A stretch of DNA of 64,000 nt from Rhizobium sp. BG4 (GCF_016864575.1 NZ_CP044126.1:62001-126000), one strand, 5' to 3'. Counted from the stretch's first letter, positions 42,521 to 52,770 are shown. Numbers and translations are program-made. The notes: a model not told the origin generated them from the sequence alone.

Positions 42521-43415
42521 AACCGCGGGATTGCTCGCGTTCTGTCGGGCTGTCGAGACAGGCTCCTTCACTGGCGCAGCGCGTGTCATTGGGACCAGCC
42601 CGTCAGCAGCCTCGAAGGCAGTGTCGCGCCTTGAGGTGATACTCGGTGCAAAACTGTTCCGCCGAACGACCCGGACCCTGACTTTGACGCAGGAGGGCGA
42701 GGCGCTCTTTCAACGGATGAGCCCGATCCTCAGCCAAATAGAGCAAGCTGGGGATATCGTGCAGTCCACACGACACCCATCCGGCCACCTGCGCGTCAGC
42801 CTGCCCGGAGAGTTCGGCCGACTGCTGCTCGCGCCAGTGTTTGAACGCTTCATGGTCCTCCATCCGAGGATAACTCTCGGTCTGGACATGAGCGATCGCC
42901 ATTCCGACGTCGTACGCGATGGATACGATGCGGCCTACCGCGTTGGATATTCTGATCAGAACTCGCTTGTTTCACGAACCCTGGCACATCTGGAGATGGC
43001 GCTGGTTGCTTCGCCGTCGTTCGAAGGTCGTCATGGGACGATGACGATCGAGCACCTGTCCAAGCTGCCATTCGCGCGATACTCGATCGGAGGGCGGCCA
43101 TATCCCGTTCGGTTTGCCGATGGAACGGAGTTCACACCTACAGGGCGATTGGACCTCGACAATGCGACAGCCATTCACCAAGCCGCAAAGTCAGGCGTTG
43201 GGCTGGGTTACATTCTCAAGATGATCGTGCGTGACGACCTCGCTCGGGGCGTGTTGGTCGAGGTTGTCCCGTCCGCAAGCCTCAAACCTATACCATTTCA
43301 GGTCTTGCATGCGCTAGGAAGAATGCCCACGCAGCGGCTACAGGCTTTTACGGCTTTCATCGCTGAGACAATTCAGGCTCTGGAGACGACCGATAGGCCG
43401 CTAATTATGAGGTAG
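42501..43415 (+). CDS. LysR-family regulator, TTG start
   Basis: This is a 304-residue LysR protein beginning at TTG 42501, after AAGGAGAGG six bases upstream; no ATG fits so well. The DNA-binding domain is FCRAVETGSFTGAARVIGTS, then KAVSRLEVILGAKLFRRTTR. The effector part is GHLRVSLPGEFGRLLLAPVF. Translation is coupled to the Rrf2 gene by 20-nt overlap. This two-regulator operon under one box is unusual. Confidence 0.9.
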   Translation: MQGLLNETAGLLAFCRAVETGSFTGAARVIGTSPSAASKAVSRLEVILGAKLFRRTTRTLTLTQEGEALFQRMSPILSQIEQAGDIVQSTRHPSGHLRVSLPGEFGRLLLAPVFERFMVLHPRITLGLDMSDRHSDVVRDGYDAAYRVGYSDQNSLVSRTLAHLEMALVASPSFEGRHGTMTIEHLSKLPFARYSIGGRPYPVRFADGTEFTPTGRLDLDNATAIHQAAKSGVGLGYILKMIVRDDLARGVLVEVVPSASLKPIPFQVLHALGRMPTQRLQAFTAFIAETIQALETTDRPLIMR

Positions 43416-43511
43416 CTGAGGCTCCTCAACTCCTTGGCTTTCTGCTACGTTGTGACCAGGGCCGTCCGGATCGCCAGACGGAGTTGTTCTTTATTGGAAC
43501 GTGACCGGGTC

Positions 43512-45869
43512 ATGCCATTGAGTAGTTTGCCATCGGCGACTGTGTTGGCTGGGTTCTCTCGGCTACACCGCGTTGCCGCGGCTGCCGTTTTGGCTCTTTC
43601 CTTGGGATTTTTGGTCCTATTTCTGCTTGGGACGTTGCTCGGCTTCTTGCCCGCAATCGCGGCGCTGTTGTTCGCGTTCCGTGGTCGCGCGTTGAACGCC
43701 CTGCGTTTGTGTTTATCCGGGATGTTTGTTTGCGCTGTTGTGGCGTTGATCGTTGCCGGCGCGAGCCCGCTCTCCATTGACGTGGTCCTCTTCCTCGCAG
43801 CGTCTCTTTGCGTGGCGCTGATCCTGATGTTCGTCGATAACGGCCCAGTGCCGATAGTCTTGTCGAGGGACGAGGGACGCGAAACGATCGAAAGGGGCGG
43901 GACGTCGGCAGATGCCGACTTACAACGCCACGATTTCTTGGCTCTCCGCGACAGGGAGCAGGAGCTCCTCGAAATTGTCAATTTTGTCCCAAGCAATCTC
44001 TGGAGGCTTGGACCCGACGGAGAACCGACTTTTTTCAACAAGCCAATGGTGGATTTCCTTGGCGTTGACGTCGGGGAGCTGGTCCCAGAGAACGGCAACC
44101 GGTTGAGGTCCATGATCCGCGTCGCCGTACATCCCGACGATCAGGAGAGGTTTGCTGCCGAACTCTCCCATTCATTGTCCACCGGAGAGGCTTTCTCGTC
44201 CCAGTATCGTCTCCGTCGGCATGATGGCGTCTACCGTTGGATGTCGAGCCGGGGAGCCCCTCTTAAAGACCGCAGTGGCCGGGTTGTGCAATGGAACGGG
44301 CTTTGCCTGGACATCGATGATCAGGTTCGGACCGAGGAGGCCCTTAAACGAAGCGAGTGGCACCTTCAGCAACTGATTGATGCCATGCCCGTTCAAATGT
44401 GGAGCTGGACGCCGGAAGGCGAGCTCCTTTACGTGAGCAAGCGATATCTGGACGAGCTCGGACTGTCGAACGTCAACCTGTCGGAATTCGCGAAGACAGC
44501 GTTGGAGTTCGTTCATCCGGAAGACGTCGGCGCAGTGGAAACTGCTCTGCGCGGTGTGGAACGCGGACAGCCTTTCACCATCCGATATCGAAGAAAGATG
44601 CCGGCGGGAGGATACCGCTGGACCGACGGCAGGTTCGAGCCGCTTCGTGGCGACGACGGAAATATCACCGAATGGTTTGGACTTGCGATCGACGTAGATG
44701 ACGAAGTCTTGGTCCAGGAGGCTCTTCGAGAGAATGAGAGATCATTGAAGGAACTGGTGGAGACCCTTCCGACGATGATCTACTGCGCCACGCCGGAGGG
44801 CAAGCCGATCTATCGCAGCCGGAAGCTTCAGGAGTTTCTCGGCTTTGGGATCGAGGCGAAGGATGGCCTACGCGATTCGCGGTTAGACGGGACGCTAGAC
44901 GCAATAATCCATCCCGACGACCTCGAGGTGGTGCGCCAGCAATACGGTCGATCGCTGCACACGGGCGAGCCTTACGTGATGAAGCACCGGCTTCGACGTC
45001 ACGACGGGGAGTATCGGTGGGTCGAAACTCGCACCGCGCCCATGCGAAGCTCGGATGGCGCTGTGATCCAGTGGAACGGTGTCTGTGTCGATATTGACGA
45101 CTGGGTCAAAGATCAGGAGCAATTGGGAATCGCTCAACGCAATCTGGCGCGCGCGACCCAGGCGGCCAGCCTCGCAGAGCTGACTGCTTCAATAGCCCAC
45201 GAGGTAGGACAGCCGCTCGCTTCCATCGTGTCGAGTTCGGACGCGAGCCAACGTTGGCTGTCGGCCGATCCGCCAAATGTCGAGCGAGCTGTCAAGGCGC
45301 TGGAGAGAGTGGTTCGGAGCGCTGAGACAACAATGAATGTCTTTAATCGTGTGCGGGCGCTTTTCAAGCACAGCAATGATGCCAAGGAGCCGAGTTCCGT
45401 CGGCGAGGTCGTCAGGTTGGCACGAGAACTGACCCTTGAAGAGGCGATGCGCAGAAACGCAAGCCTTGATATGACCCTTGAACCCGACCTTCCGACCATC
45501 ACCCTCGATCGAGTGCAGGTGCAGCAGGTGCTCGTCAACCTAATCAGGAATGGACTCGAAGCAGGACACCAGGACGTGGGTCGCCCGAAGGTGTCAATTG
45601 GCGCTAAAAGGGACGGGGGGTACATCAGGGTCGAAGTGCGTGACAACGGTCCCGGGTTGACCTCGGCGGATCGCGTATTTGAGCCGTACTTTACGACAAA
45701 ACCCGACGGAATGGGGATGGGGCTTGCGATCTGCAAAACCATCGTCGAGGCGCATGGCGGGAAGCTTTGGGTGGAAAACGTCGAGCCAAGTGGTGCGCTC
45801 TTCATTTTCACGTTGCCATTGGATGCCGAGGTAGAGCAGCGCGAGCCAAAATCGGTCGGCTTGGCCTGA
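43512..45869 (+). CDS. Membrane-anchored PAS histidine kinase
   Basis: This is a 785-residue kinase. ATG 43512 is the first Met; an upstream TTG is unsupported. Residues 15-110 hold three or four membrane helices (AAAAVLALSLGFLVLFLLGT, ALRLCLSGMFVCAVVALIVA, DVVLFLAASLCVALILMF). Three PAS_3 modules follow at about 170-290, 300-420 and 425-550, each ending in a PAC-like IQWNG/ITEWFG. HisKA has SIAHEVGQPLASIV and HATPase_c has GMGMGLAICKTIVEAHGG. There is no own regulator, but it converges on the receiver gene at 45874 with a 4-nt gap. It belongs to the same FixL/TodS-like kinase type as the one at 30338. Confidence 0.9.
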   Translation: MPLSSLPSATVLAGFSRLHRVAAAAVLALSLGFLVLFLLGTLLGFLPAIAALLFAFRGRALNALRLCLSGMFVCAVVALIVAGASPLSIDVVLFLAASLCVALILMFVDNGPVPIVLSRDEGRETIERGGTSADADLQRHDFLALRDREQELLEIVNFVPSNLWRLGPDGEPTFFNKPMVDFLGVDVGELVPENGNRLRSMIRVAVHPDDQERFAAELSHSLSTGEAFSSQYRLRRHDGVYRWMSSRGAPLKDRSGRVVQWNGLCLDIDDQVRTEEALKRSEWHLQQLIDAMPVQMWSWTPEGELLYVSKRYLDELGLSNVNLSEFAKTALEFVHPEDVGAVETALRGVERGQPFTIRYRRKMPAGGYRWTDGRFEPLRGDDGNITEWFGLAIDVDDEVLVQEALRENERSLKELVETLPTMIYCATPEGKPIYRSRKLQEFLGFGIEAKDGLRDSRLDGTLDAIIHPDDLEVVRQQYGRSLHTGEPYVMKHRLRRHDGEYRWVETRTAPMRSSDGAVIQWNGVCVDIDDWVKDQEQLGIAQRNLARATQAASLAELTASIAHEVGQPLASIVSSSDASQRWLSADPPNVERAVKALERVVRSAETTMNVFNRVRALFKHSNDAKEPSSVGEVVRLARELTLEEAMRRNASLDMTLEPDLPTITLDRVQVQQVLVNLIRNGLEAGHQDVGRPKVSIGAKRDGGYIRVEVRDNGPGLTSADRVFEPYFTTKPDGMGMGLAICKTIVEAHGGKLWVENVEPSGALFIFTLPLDAEVEQREPKSVGLA

Positions 45870-45873
45870 GATG

Positions 45874-46236
45874 CTAGTCGGAAATGGCGTCTTCGATAGC
45901 CGCCTTTAGTTCCTGACCGCCAAACGGCTTGAACAAACATGTGCCGGCTGACTTAGCTTCAGAGATAATCGCTTCCTGTGCATGGCCCGTCATGAAAACC
46001 ACAGGGATGGCGATGGAACGGCTCTTCAACTCTGCGTTAAGCTCGACCCCGTTCATTCCGGGCATTGAGATGTCGAGCAACAGGCAATCTGCGTCGGACT
46101 CCGATGCCGAAGCGAGAAAATCGATGGCAGATTCATAGGACGTCGGGGAAAAGCCGAGAACCTCGAGAAGATCGATCAATGACTCCCGCACCGATTGATC
46201 GTCGTCGATGATCGCAATGGTGGGCGGGGAGTGCAT
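45874..46236 (-). CDS. Single-domain response regulator
   Basis: This is a 120-residue receiver-only protein: IAIIDDDQSVRESLIDLLEV, acceptor Asp in CLLLDISMPGMNG, Thr in FMTGHAQE and Lys in CLFKPFG. It is 17 nt downstream of the giant hybrid kinase on the same strand and so likely its direct phosphoryl acceptor. It lacks an output domain, like the receiver at 29118. Confidence 0.92.
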   Translation of the reverse strand: MHSPPTIAIIDDDQSVRESLIDLLEVLGFSPTSYESAIDFLASASESDADCLLLDISMPGMNGVELNAELKSRSIAIPVVFMTGHAQEAIISEAKSAGTCLFKPFGGQELKAAIEDAISD

Positions 46237-46253
46237 GTCGATAACGTCCCCAT

Positions 46254-49200
46254 TCAGGAGCTGAGGTCTGGCAATATGCCGTTCGCTTCAGTGCTGCTTC
46301 GACTGCCAAGTGAATTGCTGGCACGTTTGAGGGTAAAAGAAAAGGTCGCGCCTCCGTCGGAATTTGCCGCCGCCCAAATTTCCCCGCCGACATTTTCGAT
46401 GATCGCTTTGCTGACCGAAAGCCCAACTCCCATGCCGTTGGGTTTTGTCGAGTAGAAGGCTTCGAACAGGCGCTCGAAACCTTCGGGACCGAACCCACAA
46501 CCGTTGTCGGTGATATCGACGCGAATTTCATCGTCGCCGTGGAGAGTTGTGGAGAGACTGATCGATCTTCCTCCCGGCAGGCACTGAACAGCATCGACCG
46601 CATTCAATAGGATGTTCAGCACGACCTGCTGCACTTGAACCCTATCTCCCGACGCTGGCGGGAGTTCATGCGCAAACGACTGGCGGACGAGAATGTTGTT
46701 TGTCCGGAGCTCGTTCCCGGCGAGAGTGAGAACCTCGCGGACGACGTCATTCAGGTCGAATGACTCGACCATGGGCGCTCTGGTGCCGAACAGGCCGCGT
46801 AAGCGCCGTATGGTCTCTGCCGCACGGTTTCCGTCCCTGAGGCTGCGGGCTGCCGTCCTCCGCGCGCCATCGAGGTTTGGCGGTTCGGAATTGAGCATTA
46901 CCTGGCAAGCTTCCGCGTTTGCCACGATGCCAAGCAGTGGCTGACTGACCTCGTGCGCGATAGACGCCGCGAGGACTCCCAATGTTGCCGTCCGGGAAAC
47001 GTGCGCGAGTTCCGCGCTGACGCGGGCGAGTACATCCTGGGTGCGCTGCATTTCGCTGACGTCCTGCAAAGACCCGAGATGCCGACGACTACCATTTCTG
47101 TCGTATCCCGTCCGCGTAACAAGACGGACGTCACGGAAACTTCCGTCAGCCAGTTGCAGTTTGAATTGGCGGTCTATGTTGGTTCCCAGGCGTCGAGCGG
47201 CATCGACGAGTTCGTGGAAATCCGCTCGCTCCGTCTGTTGGACGAGCTCACCCAGTCCCCCGATGGTCAGGAAGTGATCAGCGGGGAGTTGGCAGATACG
47301 GTAAATTTCTTCGGAGCATTCAAGCCTGTCCAGATCGTCGCTCCAATAGAAACTGCCTGTTCGGCTCAGCCGCTGCGCTTCACGCAACCAGGCCTCGCTT
47401 CTTTGGAGCTCGGAATACAGTCTGGCGTTCCCAAGCCATATCCCGGCCTGGGACGCGAGAAAATCCAGCACTGATGTCCGGTCTTGGGAGAAGACATCGG
47501 AAACGACGTTGTTCTCGACATAGAGAAGGCCAATCAGACTTGTGGCATTGAAAACTGGCACGCATAGGATCGACCGCGGGCGGTTCATCTGAAAATACTC
47601 GTCGCCCGGGTCGAGGACGCCCGACACAGTCTCATGAAGTGCTACAGGTGACTGCGACCGCAAGACGAACTGAAGAACGGACAACGGCACTTCCGACGCG
47701 GTGGGCGGCCTTCGGTCCTGTCTGACCTCGATCTCCGTTTCCCGCGTGAGCGCGACGGCCTCGATGTATAGGTCGCTGTCGGACAGCAACATCAAGACAC
47801 CGCGCTCCGCGCCCGAGTGCTGCACGACGAGCTTCATAAGCTTTTCGATCAAACTGGCCAGCACTACCTCGCTGGACAGTACGCGAGAGGCGTTTCCGAC
47901 GGCATCAAGGCCCAATTGCGCGACCGGCAAGGTCAACGAGTCATGTGACTGAGGTAAGAGCGCACGGTTGGACAGGTTGATGAAGCGCAGGTCCAGAAGT
48001 CTCACCTTCGCAAGGGTACCCCACCGCAAATACATCTCCCTCGCGCGCTTCAGATATGCGTCAGCTGCGATATCCAGTCCCTGCGTCATGTAGCAGCTGC
48101 CGGCCAATTCACTGGCGATAGCCTCGACCTGCATAAAACCATTCGCTTTCGCGGTCCGGATCGCATCTTCGTATAGGCCCTGGGCGTCCGGGTTTCGACC
48201 TTCCAATCTAGCGAGTTCGGCTGCGAGCAGCGTCGTGCGGCAGGCGAACGTGACTTCGCATCCTTTTGTCCATTCTGTCAGGCGGGCATGGTGCCGTCGA
48301 AGCGCATCAAGATTTGGCTTCCTTGTTCTTCGCTTCTCTTCGCGCCCAGCTAGAGCAGCTGCCGTGAGGCCGGCGTAGAATTCGTATTCTGCCTCCTCGA
48401 TCGACGATCGCATTGCCCACTTGATCGGTTCGACGCGGGCGGCCGCCAGCTGCGCGGATGCGAAGTCTTCCGTCAGATAGTGTTCGATCAACCGGAATAC
48501 CCAGTGATAGCAGATCATCATCGCGGTGCCCGGCTGCGGCTCCGCATTGCCGGACGCCCACGCGTCGAGTTCTCCGTTCGCTGCCGTCTCAAGCCCACGC
48601 AATCTCCTGATCAGGCGCGCCTGGCTGAAGAACTTCTCGTGCGGCAGGCCAAGTTCAATGGAACGGGCAAATGCTATGGAATCCTCGGCGCGCTCCTGGA
48701 CCTCAGCTAGTGGTTTCCCTGACATCAGTTCATGAGTGATGTGATTGCGCGCGTTATAGGCGGCGAAGGCCATGTCGCCTGTCGCTGTGCTAATATTGAA
48801 AGCCTCTTCCGTAAGAGGCGCGCTGACGGCCAAGGGTTTGATCCAGGGAACAGCAAAGCCGGCGAAGAGGGAATAGACACGGGCTTTGTATCTGCTGGCG
48901 AGACCTTGATCGACGAGCTTTCGCGACAGTTCTCCAAACTTGTAGGCGGTCGAGTAGTCGCCGAATTGGACCCCCAGTGCCATGTTCAGTGCGGAAAACG
49001 CGACGCTCGAACTGTCGCACAGCCCATGTCGCAGGCTGAGGACGGTCATTCGCAGGAGAAGGAATTCCATCAACCGCCGATCGACTGCGTAAGCCGCCGG
49101 GAAGACCTCCGTCATCACGGCCATGCAAGCCATGATATGAGGGTCGGTCATCGGGGGATAGTCAACGAGCTCTTCGATCGGTTGGTTGACCAGGAGGCGG

Positions 49201-51860
49201 TGAAGCTCCTCGAATTCGCTGACGACGTCGGTGTGGCTTGGCTGAACCGGCCAGCCAATTCCGGCGTCTGCCAAAAACCTCACCCCGGTATCGACGGCTT
49301 CGACATTGCGGCCAGTGGAGAAGAAAAGGAGCACGGTCAGGCAGATCACGGAGGCACGCTCCGCAAACTCATCTGTTCCTTCCATGAGGCCGATGAGGCG
49401 CTCCTCAGCGGCGCGGAGCTGTCCATTCACGATGTTGCACTCTGCGATCCCCACATCCAGTTTGAAGCGCAGGGGTCTGCTCCCGTCATCTCGTCGATCT
49501 AAAACGGATAACCCTTTTTCGAAATACGACTGGGCGGCGGTGTAGGCGCTGGCCAATTTTGCGCGCTCGCCGGCTGCGAGAAGGACATTGGCAACTGACA
49601 AGCGCTCGCTATCCGAAACAAGATCAAGGGCCTTGTCGAAATGCCCCGCGATTTCATAGACCCTGTCATCTAAACCCTGGTGTTCAGAGTTCGGGAGCAG
49701 GACGCGGCCGATCCTAAGATGCTCTTCTTTGATACGCTGCCCGTCTCCGATTGAGTGGTGTGCTGCCATCTGAATCTGGTCGTGGACGAACGACACTCTG
49801 CCGGATGAGACGCGAACCATCCCCGCCTCGATGGCCGGCCGCAGCATCGGTTCTAAATCCTGCGCCGCTATCCCGAGAACTAGAGCGGCAACCCCAACGT
49901 CTGACGAGTTTCCCAATAGGGCCAATACGGCCAATGCGGTTCTTGTCTTTTCAGGGAGACTGTCCAGCTGGGCTCCAAGCAACTGTGCCACGTTCTGCGT
50001 GACACTTCGATCTGCTACCTCCTGATCATTCCAGTTCCATTCGGACGTTTCCGAATGAAAGGTCAGTAAGCCGTCCGTTTCCAGCTTCCTTATGAACTGG
50101 ATGGCAAAAAAGGGGTTCCCACCTGTCTTCTGGCCGACGATGGTCGCCAGGTTGGCCACCCGTTCCGAAGCGCAGGAGAAAATGTTCGCCAGCATGCGTT
50201 CGAGGTCGGGAATGGGCAATTTCTCAAGCCGAATTTCGGTCGCACGGACCGGCAGTTTCCTGACATCGGTCAGTACAGCGGAGAGCGGGTCCGACGGGGC
50301 GACCTCATCGTCGCGATACGCTACGACGATCAGCGTGTGACTGAGCTGATTGTCCATAAGCAGGCCATGGATCAACTCCAGGGTCGCTGGGTCCAGCCAT
50401 TGCAAATCGTCGACGAATATTACGAGCGGATGCGCGGCGGTGGCGAAGACACTGAGGAATGCTTTGAATAGGTATCTAAAACGCGCCGCAGCCGTCGTGA
50501 GCTCGGCGATGATGGTGGTTGAACTACCGCCGATGACGTGTGCCAGTTCAGGGACGAGATCGACCATCAAGCCGGCGTTGTCCCCGAGTGCTTTGGTGAA
50601 GCTTGTCCTCCACTCTTCAAGCTCGAGCTCGTCTTTCGCCAACAACTGTCGAACAAGGCCTCGAAAAGCCTGGACGATTGTGGAATACGGCGTTTCCCAT
50701 CTGTTTTGATCAAATTTCCCTTGGGCGAAGAGAAACCCTCGGCCCACGAGAGTCTGATGAACGCCGGCGACCAGTGACGACTTCCCGATCCCGGCCGGTC
50801 CCGTCACGAGGATGAGCTCACTCTCACCGCCGGCGGCTACTCGTTCCGCTGAGTTCAGGAGGCGTTGGCGAGCGACGTCGCGGCCGTACAAGGTTGCCTC
50901 GTAGCCGGAGTGACGGAACAGGTCGCCGCGGGCAACCGGAAATCGATCGACCTTGCCTACCGACGACCATTCCGTCAGGCAGCGCTGTAGGTCACTCTCC
51001 GCCGCCCGAGCCGACTGGTATCGCTGCTCCGGGTTCTTCTCCAATAATTTGAGCACGATTGCGTCGATTTGCGGAGGAAGGCCGTGGTTCCTGGCGCTGG
51101 GCTTTGGCGCTAGGCTCGTTAGATGGCGATGGGCCCATCCCAGGGCGTCGACCGCTGCGAAGGGCAGGGCTCCCGTCAACAGTTCGTACACTGTCACACC
51201 GAGACTGTAGAGGTCGCTACGATGGTCGGGATGGTGGTTGGTTCGCCCGGTCTCCTCGGGCGACATGTAGGCGGGCGCTCCCAACGAAACGCCGGGAAAT
51301 GGCGTCGACGCGGCGCGGAGCCGTCCCGCTCGCCCGAAGCCGGTCAGGGCGATCTCACCTGTTGCCTTCAAAAAGCAATTCTCAGGCCGGATGTCACCAT
51401 GGATCAGCCCGCTCTCGTGGACGAGTCGCACCGCCTTGGCTGTCTGACATATCACGTTCAGCCTTTCGCCGGTGGAAAGTCGTTCCCACTCTTGGGTACC
51501 GAAATCCCGGCACAGTGGGACGCCGCCGGGATCGTGCAGAACCATTCCCAGCCGCTGTGCGCCTGTTCCGTTGCCTACCGGATGGAGAATGCCCTGATTT
51601 TTCGGGAAAGCGCTGAGGAGATCGTACTCTCGAGATACCGCTTCAAGCCACTTGATGTCTGGGTCAGTATTTGCGGCGAGGACGAGTACCGACTGCCCGC
51701 TCGCTCCGCTGACCCGATACCACTGCCGCTCCGCCTCGGAGTGAAGCCGCTTGGCTACCAGCGGAGCATCGGCGAGGACATTGGCAGCTATCGAGGCGGC
51801 GAACGATGCTTCCGCTTCGGAGGTCAGGTCGGACAACGCGGTAGTGTTGGTGGGCAACAT
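46254..51860 (-). CDS. Giant kinase-like/ATPase/GAF/PAS histidine kinase
   Basis: This is an 1868-residue multidomain sensor. Order: Ser/Thr-kinase-like domain (40-300), STAND-type ATPase (Walker A GPAGIGKS 354-361, Walker B VIFVDDLQW about 480-488), helical TPR-like region (about 650-1340), GAF (about 1360-1520), PAS (about 1540-1640), HisKA (ASIAHEVSQPLLGI) and HATPase_c (GMGVGLSVSKAI). The kinase domain seems inactive: the VAIK Lys is absent (VLVLAAN, about 58-64), HRD reads HGD (154-156) and DFG reads GFG (174-176), though Asn 161 and the APE-like region remain. A FixJ-type box is 38 nt upstream; a receiver gene follows. Such proteins are widespread in rhizobia; ligands unknown. Confidence 0.9.
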   Translation of the reverse strand: MLPTNTTALSDLTSEAEASFAASIAANVLADAPLVAKRLHSEAERQWYRVSGASGQSVLVLAANTDPDIKWLEAVSREYDLLSAFPKNQGILHPVGNGTGAQRLGMVLHDPGGVPLCRDFGTQEWERLSTGERLNVICQTAKAVRLVHESGLIHGDIRPENCFLKATGEIALTGFGRAGRLRAASTPFPGVSLGAPAYMSPEETGRTNHHPDHRSDLYSLGVTVYELLTGALPFAAVDALGWAHRHLTSLAPKPSARNHGLPPQIDAIVLKLLEKNPEQRYQSARAAESDLQRCLTEWSSVGKVDRFPVARGDLFRHSGYEATLYGRDVARQRLLNSAERVAAGGESELILVTGPAGIGKSSLVAGVHQTLVGRGFLFAQGKFDQNRWETPYSTIVQAFRGLVRQLLAKDELELEEWRTSFTKALGDNAGLMVDLVPELAHVIGGSSTTIIAELTTAAARFRYLFKAFLSVFATAAHPLVIFVDDLQWLDPATLELIHGLLMDNQLSHTLIVVAYRDDEVAPSDPLSAVLTDVRKLPVRATEIRLEKLPIPDLERMLANIFSCASERVANLATIVGQKTGGNPFFAIQFIRKLETDGLLTFHSETSEWNWNDQEVADRSVTQNVAQLLGAQLDSLPEKTRTALAVLALLGNSSDVGVAALVLGIAAQDLEPMLRPAIEAGMVRVSSGRVSFVHDQIQMAAHHSIGDGQRIKEEHLRIGRVLLPNSEHQGLDDRVYEIAGHFDKALDLVSDSERLSVANVLLAAGERAKLASAYTAAQSYFEKGLSVLDRRDDGSRPLRFKLDVGIAECNIVNGQLRAAEERLIGLMEGTDEFAERASVICLTVLLFFSTGRNVEAVDTGVRFLADAGIGWPVQPSHTDVVSEFEELHRLLVNQPIEELVDYPPMTDPHIMACMAVMTEVFPAAYAVDRRLMEFLLLRMTVLSLRHGLCDSSSVAFSALNMALGVQFGDYSTAYKFGELSRKLVDQGLASRYKARVYSLFAGFAVPWIKPLAVSAPLTEEAFNISTATGDMAFAAYNARNHITHELMSGKPLAEVQERAEDSIAFARSIELGLPHEKFFSQARLIRRLRGLETAANGELDAWASGNAEPQPGTAMMICYHWVFRLIEHYLTEDFASAQLAAARVEPIKWAMRSSIEEAEYEFYAGLTAAALAGREEKRRTRKPNLDALRRHHARLTEWTKGCEVTFACRTTLLAAELARLEGRNPDAQGLYEDAIRTAKANGFMQVEAIASELAGSCYMTQGLDIAADAYLKRAREMYLRWGTLAKVRLLDLRFINLSNRALLPQSHDSLTLPVAQLGLDAVGNASRVLSSEVVLASLIEKLMKLVVQHSGAERGVLMLLSDSDLYIEAVALTRETEIEVRQDRRPPTASEVPLSVLQFVLRSQSPVALHETVSGVLDPGDEYFQMNRPRSILCVPVFNATSLIGLLYVENNVVSDVFSQDRTSVLDFLASQAGIWLGNARLYSELQRSEAWLREAQRLSRTGSFYWSDDLDRLECSEEIYRICQLPADHFLTIGGLGELVQQTERADFHELVDAARRLGTNIDRQFKLQLADGSFRDVRLVTRTGYDRNGSRRHLGSLQDVSEMQRTQDVLARVSAELAHVSRTATLGVLAASIAHEVSQPLLGIVANAEACQVMLNSEPPNLDGARRTAARSLRDGNRAAETIRRLRGLFGTRAPMVESFDLNDVVREVLTLAGNELRTNNILVRQSFAHELPPASGDRVQVQQVVLNILLNAVDAVQCLPGGRSISLSTTLHGDDEIRVDITDNGCGFGPEGFERLFEAFYSTKPNGMGVGLSVSKAIIENVGGEIWAAANSDGGATFSFTLKRASNSLGSRSSTEANGILPDLSS

Positions 51861-51897
51861 TGACCGAAGCTACACGATCCGCGCCCCCAAACGGAGG

Positions 51898-51911
51898 TAA
51901 ACCAACGTTCT
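51898..51911 (-). promoter_or_regulatory. FixJ/StyR-type box
   Basis: TAAAC-CAAC-GTTCT. TGTAGC (51869-51874, minus) is centred 33 nt away. The box is 38 nt from the giant-kinase ATG, so any mRNA leader would be very short. Confidence 0.55.
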
Positions 51912-51969
51912 ATTGCGCTGTTTCCCTCCGCATGCGTTTACGGCAATCCGCACCGGGCTTAGTCCGCCG

Positions 51970-52596
51970 CTAGACGTGGGCCGACATTTTGCCGGGCCAG
52001 GTGAAATAGACGTAATTCTCGTCGACTTTGTCGAAGTAGGCGTTCTGTCCCGTCTTGGCGTCGACATAGGAGCCGTCCGGCGACTTTACGAAGTTGCCAT
52101 TGGCATCTCGCTTGAGGTGCTCGTCCAGAAATTTGTTCCAGGCCTTCGGTTCGGCCTTCTCCGTTTTCGACCCGCTCTTCGCGTTGGCGGGGTCGTACGC
52201 CGTCGATGTTTCTCCGGTGGCCGGATTAGTGACGGTAAGGGTCCCATCCTTCAGCGCCTGGAGCATCGCTTGGTCATTGACGTAGCTCATCGGATCACTG
52301 CCGCCATCGGTCAGTCGAGCTTTGAGATTCGTCATGAAATCCCTCGAGCCGATTGTGGCCGTCGCGTGCTGTTGGGAGCCGCCGGCGGACGAACCTTCGC
52401 TTTGGTTCTGCAGGGCCTGTAGGATGACGGACAGGGTCTTGGAATCAAGGCGGGTGGATGTCGTGTCCTGGAACCCGAGCGAACTTAGCAGCTTCGACGC
52501 GGGACTTGTGTCGGTCTCTTTCGTCGAGTTGCTTTGCAGGACGCCAAGTGCAAGGCGTGCGGAATAGCTGCGGGCGAGCGATAGCGCGGAAATCAT
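51970..52596 (-). CDS. Hypothetical protein, 208 residues
   Basis: The protein starts MISALSLARSYSARLALGVL. It is Ser/Thr/Asp-rich (DTTSTRLDSKTLSVILQALQ, then QSEGSSAGGSQQ) and ends with repeated short Asp/Gly turns (DANGNFVKSPDGSYVDAKTG) and DENYVYFTWPGKM. It has no membrane segment or clear signal and I recognise no family. The composition suggests an exported or surface-associated protein. An inverted repeat (52634-52670) lies just upstream. Function unknown. Confidence 0.6.
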   Translation of the reverse strand: MISALSLARSYSARLALGVLQSNSTKETDTSPASKLLSSLGFQDTTSTRLDSKTLSVILQALQNQSEGSSAGGSQQHATATIGSRDFMTNLKARLTDGGSDPMSYVNDQAMLQALKDGTLTVTNPATGETSTAYDPANAKSGSKTEKAEPKAWNKFLDEHLKRDANGNFVKSPDGSYVDAKTGQNAYFDKVDENYVYFTWPGKMSAHV

Positions 52597-52633
52597 GAGG
52601 CTAACCTTCCATCGTGCTTCGAGAATGAAGTGG

Positions 52634-52670
52634 CTGTTCCGACGCTCCGTAGGGGCGGGCGTCGGAACAG
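52634..52670. terminator. Strong hairpin upstream of 208-residue gene
   Basis: A perfect 12-bp stem (CTGTTCCGACGC / GCGTCGGAACAG) with a 13-nt loop. It may end the NsrR-type gene transcript (248 nt past its stop), or be a 5'-leader structure for the gene at 52596. Confidence 0.45.
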
Positions 52671-52770
52671 ACGCGAAGGCATGACCTCGTTGCTATCAGC
52701 CTAACGGAGTGTGCAATCTCCGTTGCGCGTCCAACGGCTAGGCAGAGGAGCTTGCGTCTGGCTGGAAATT

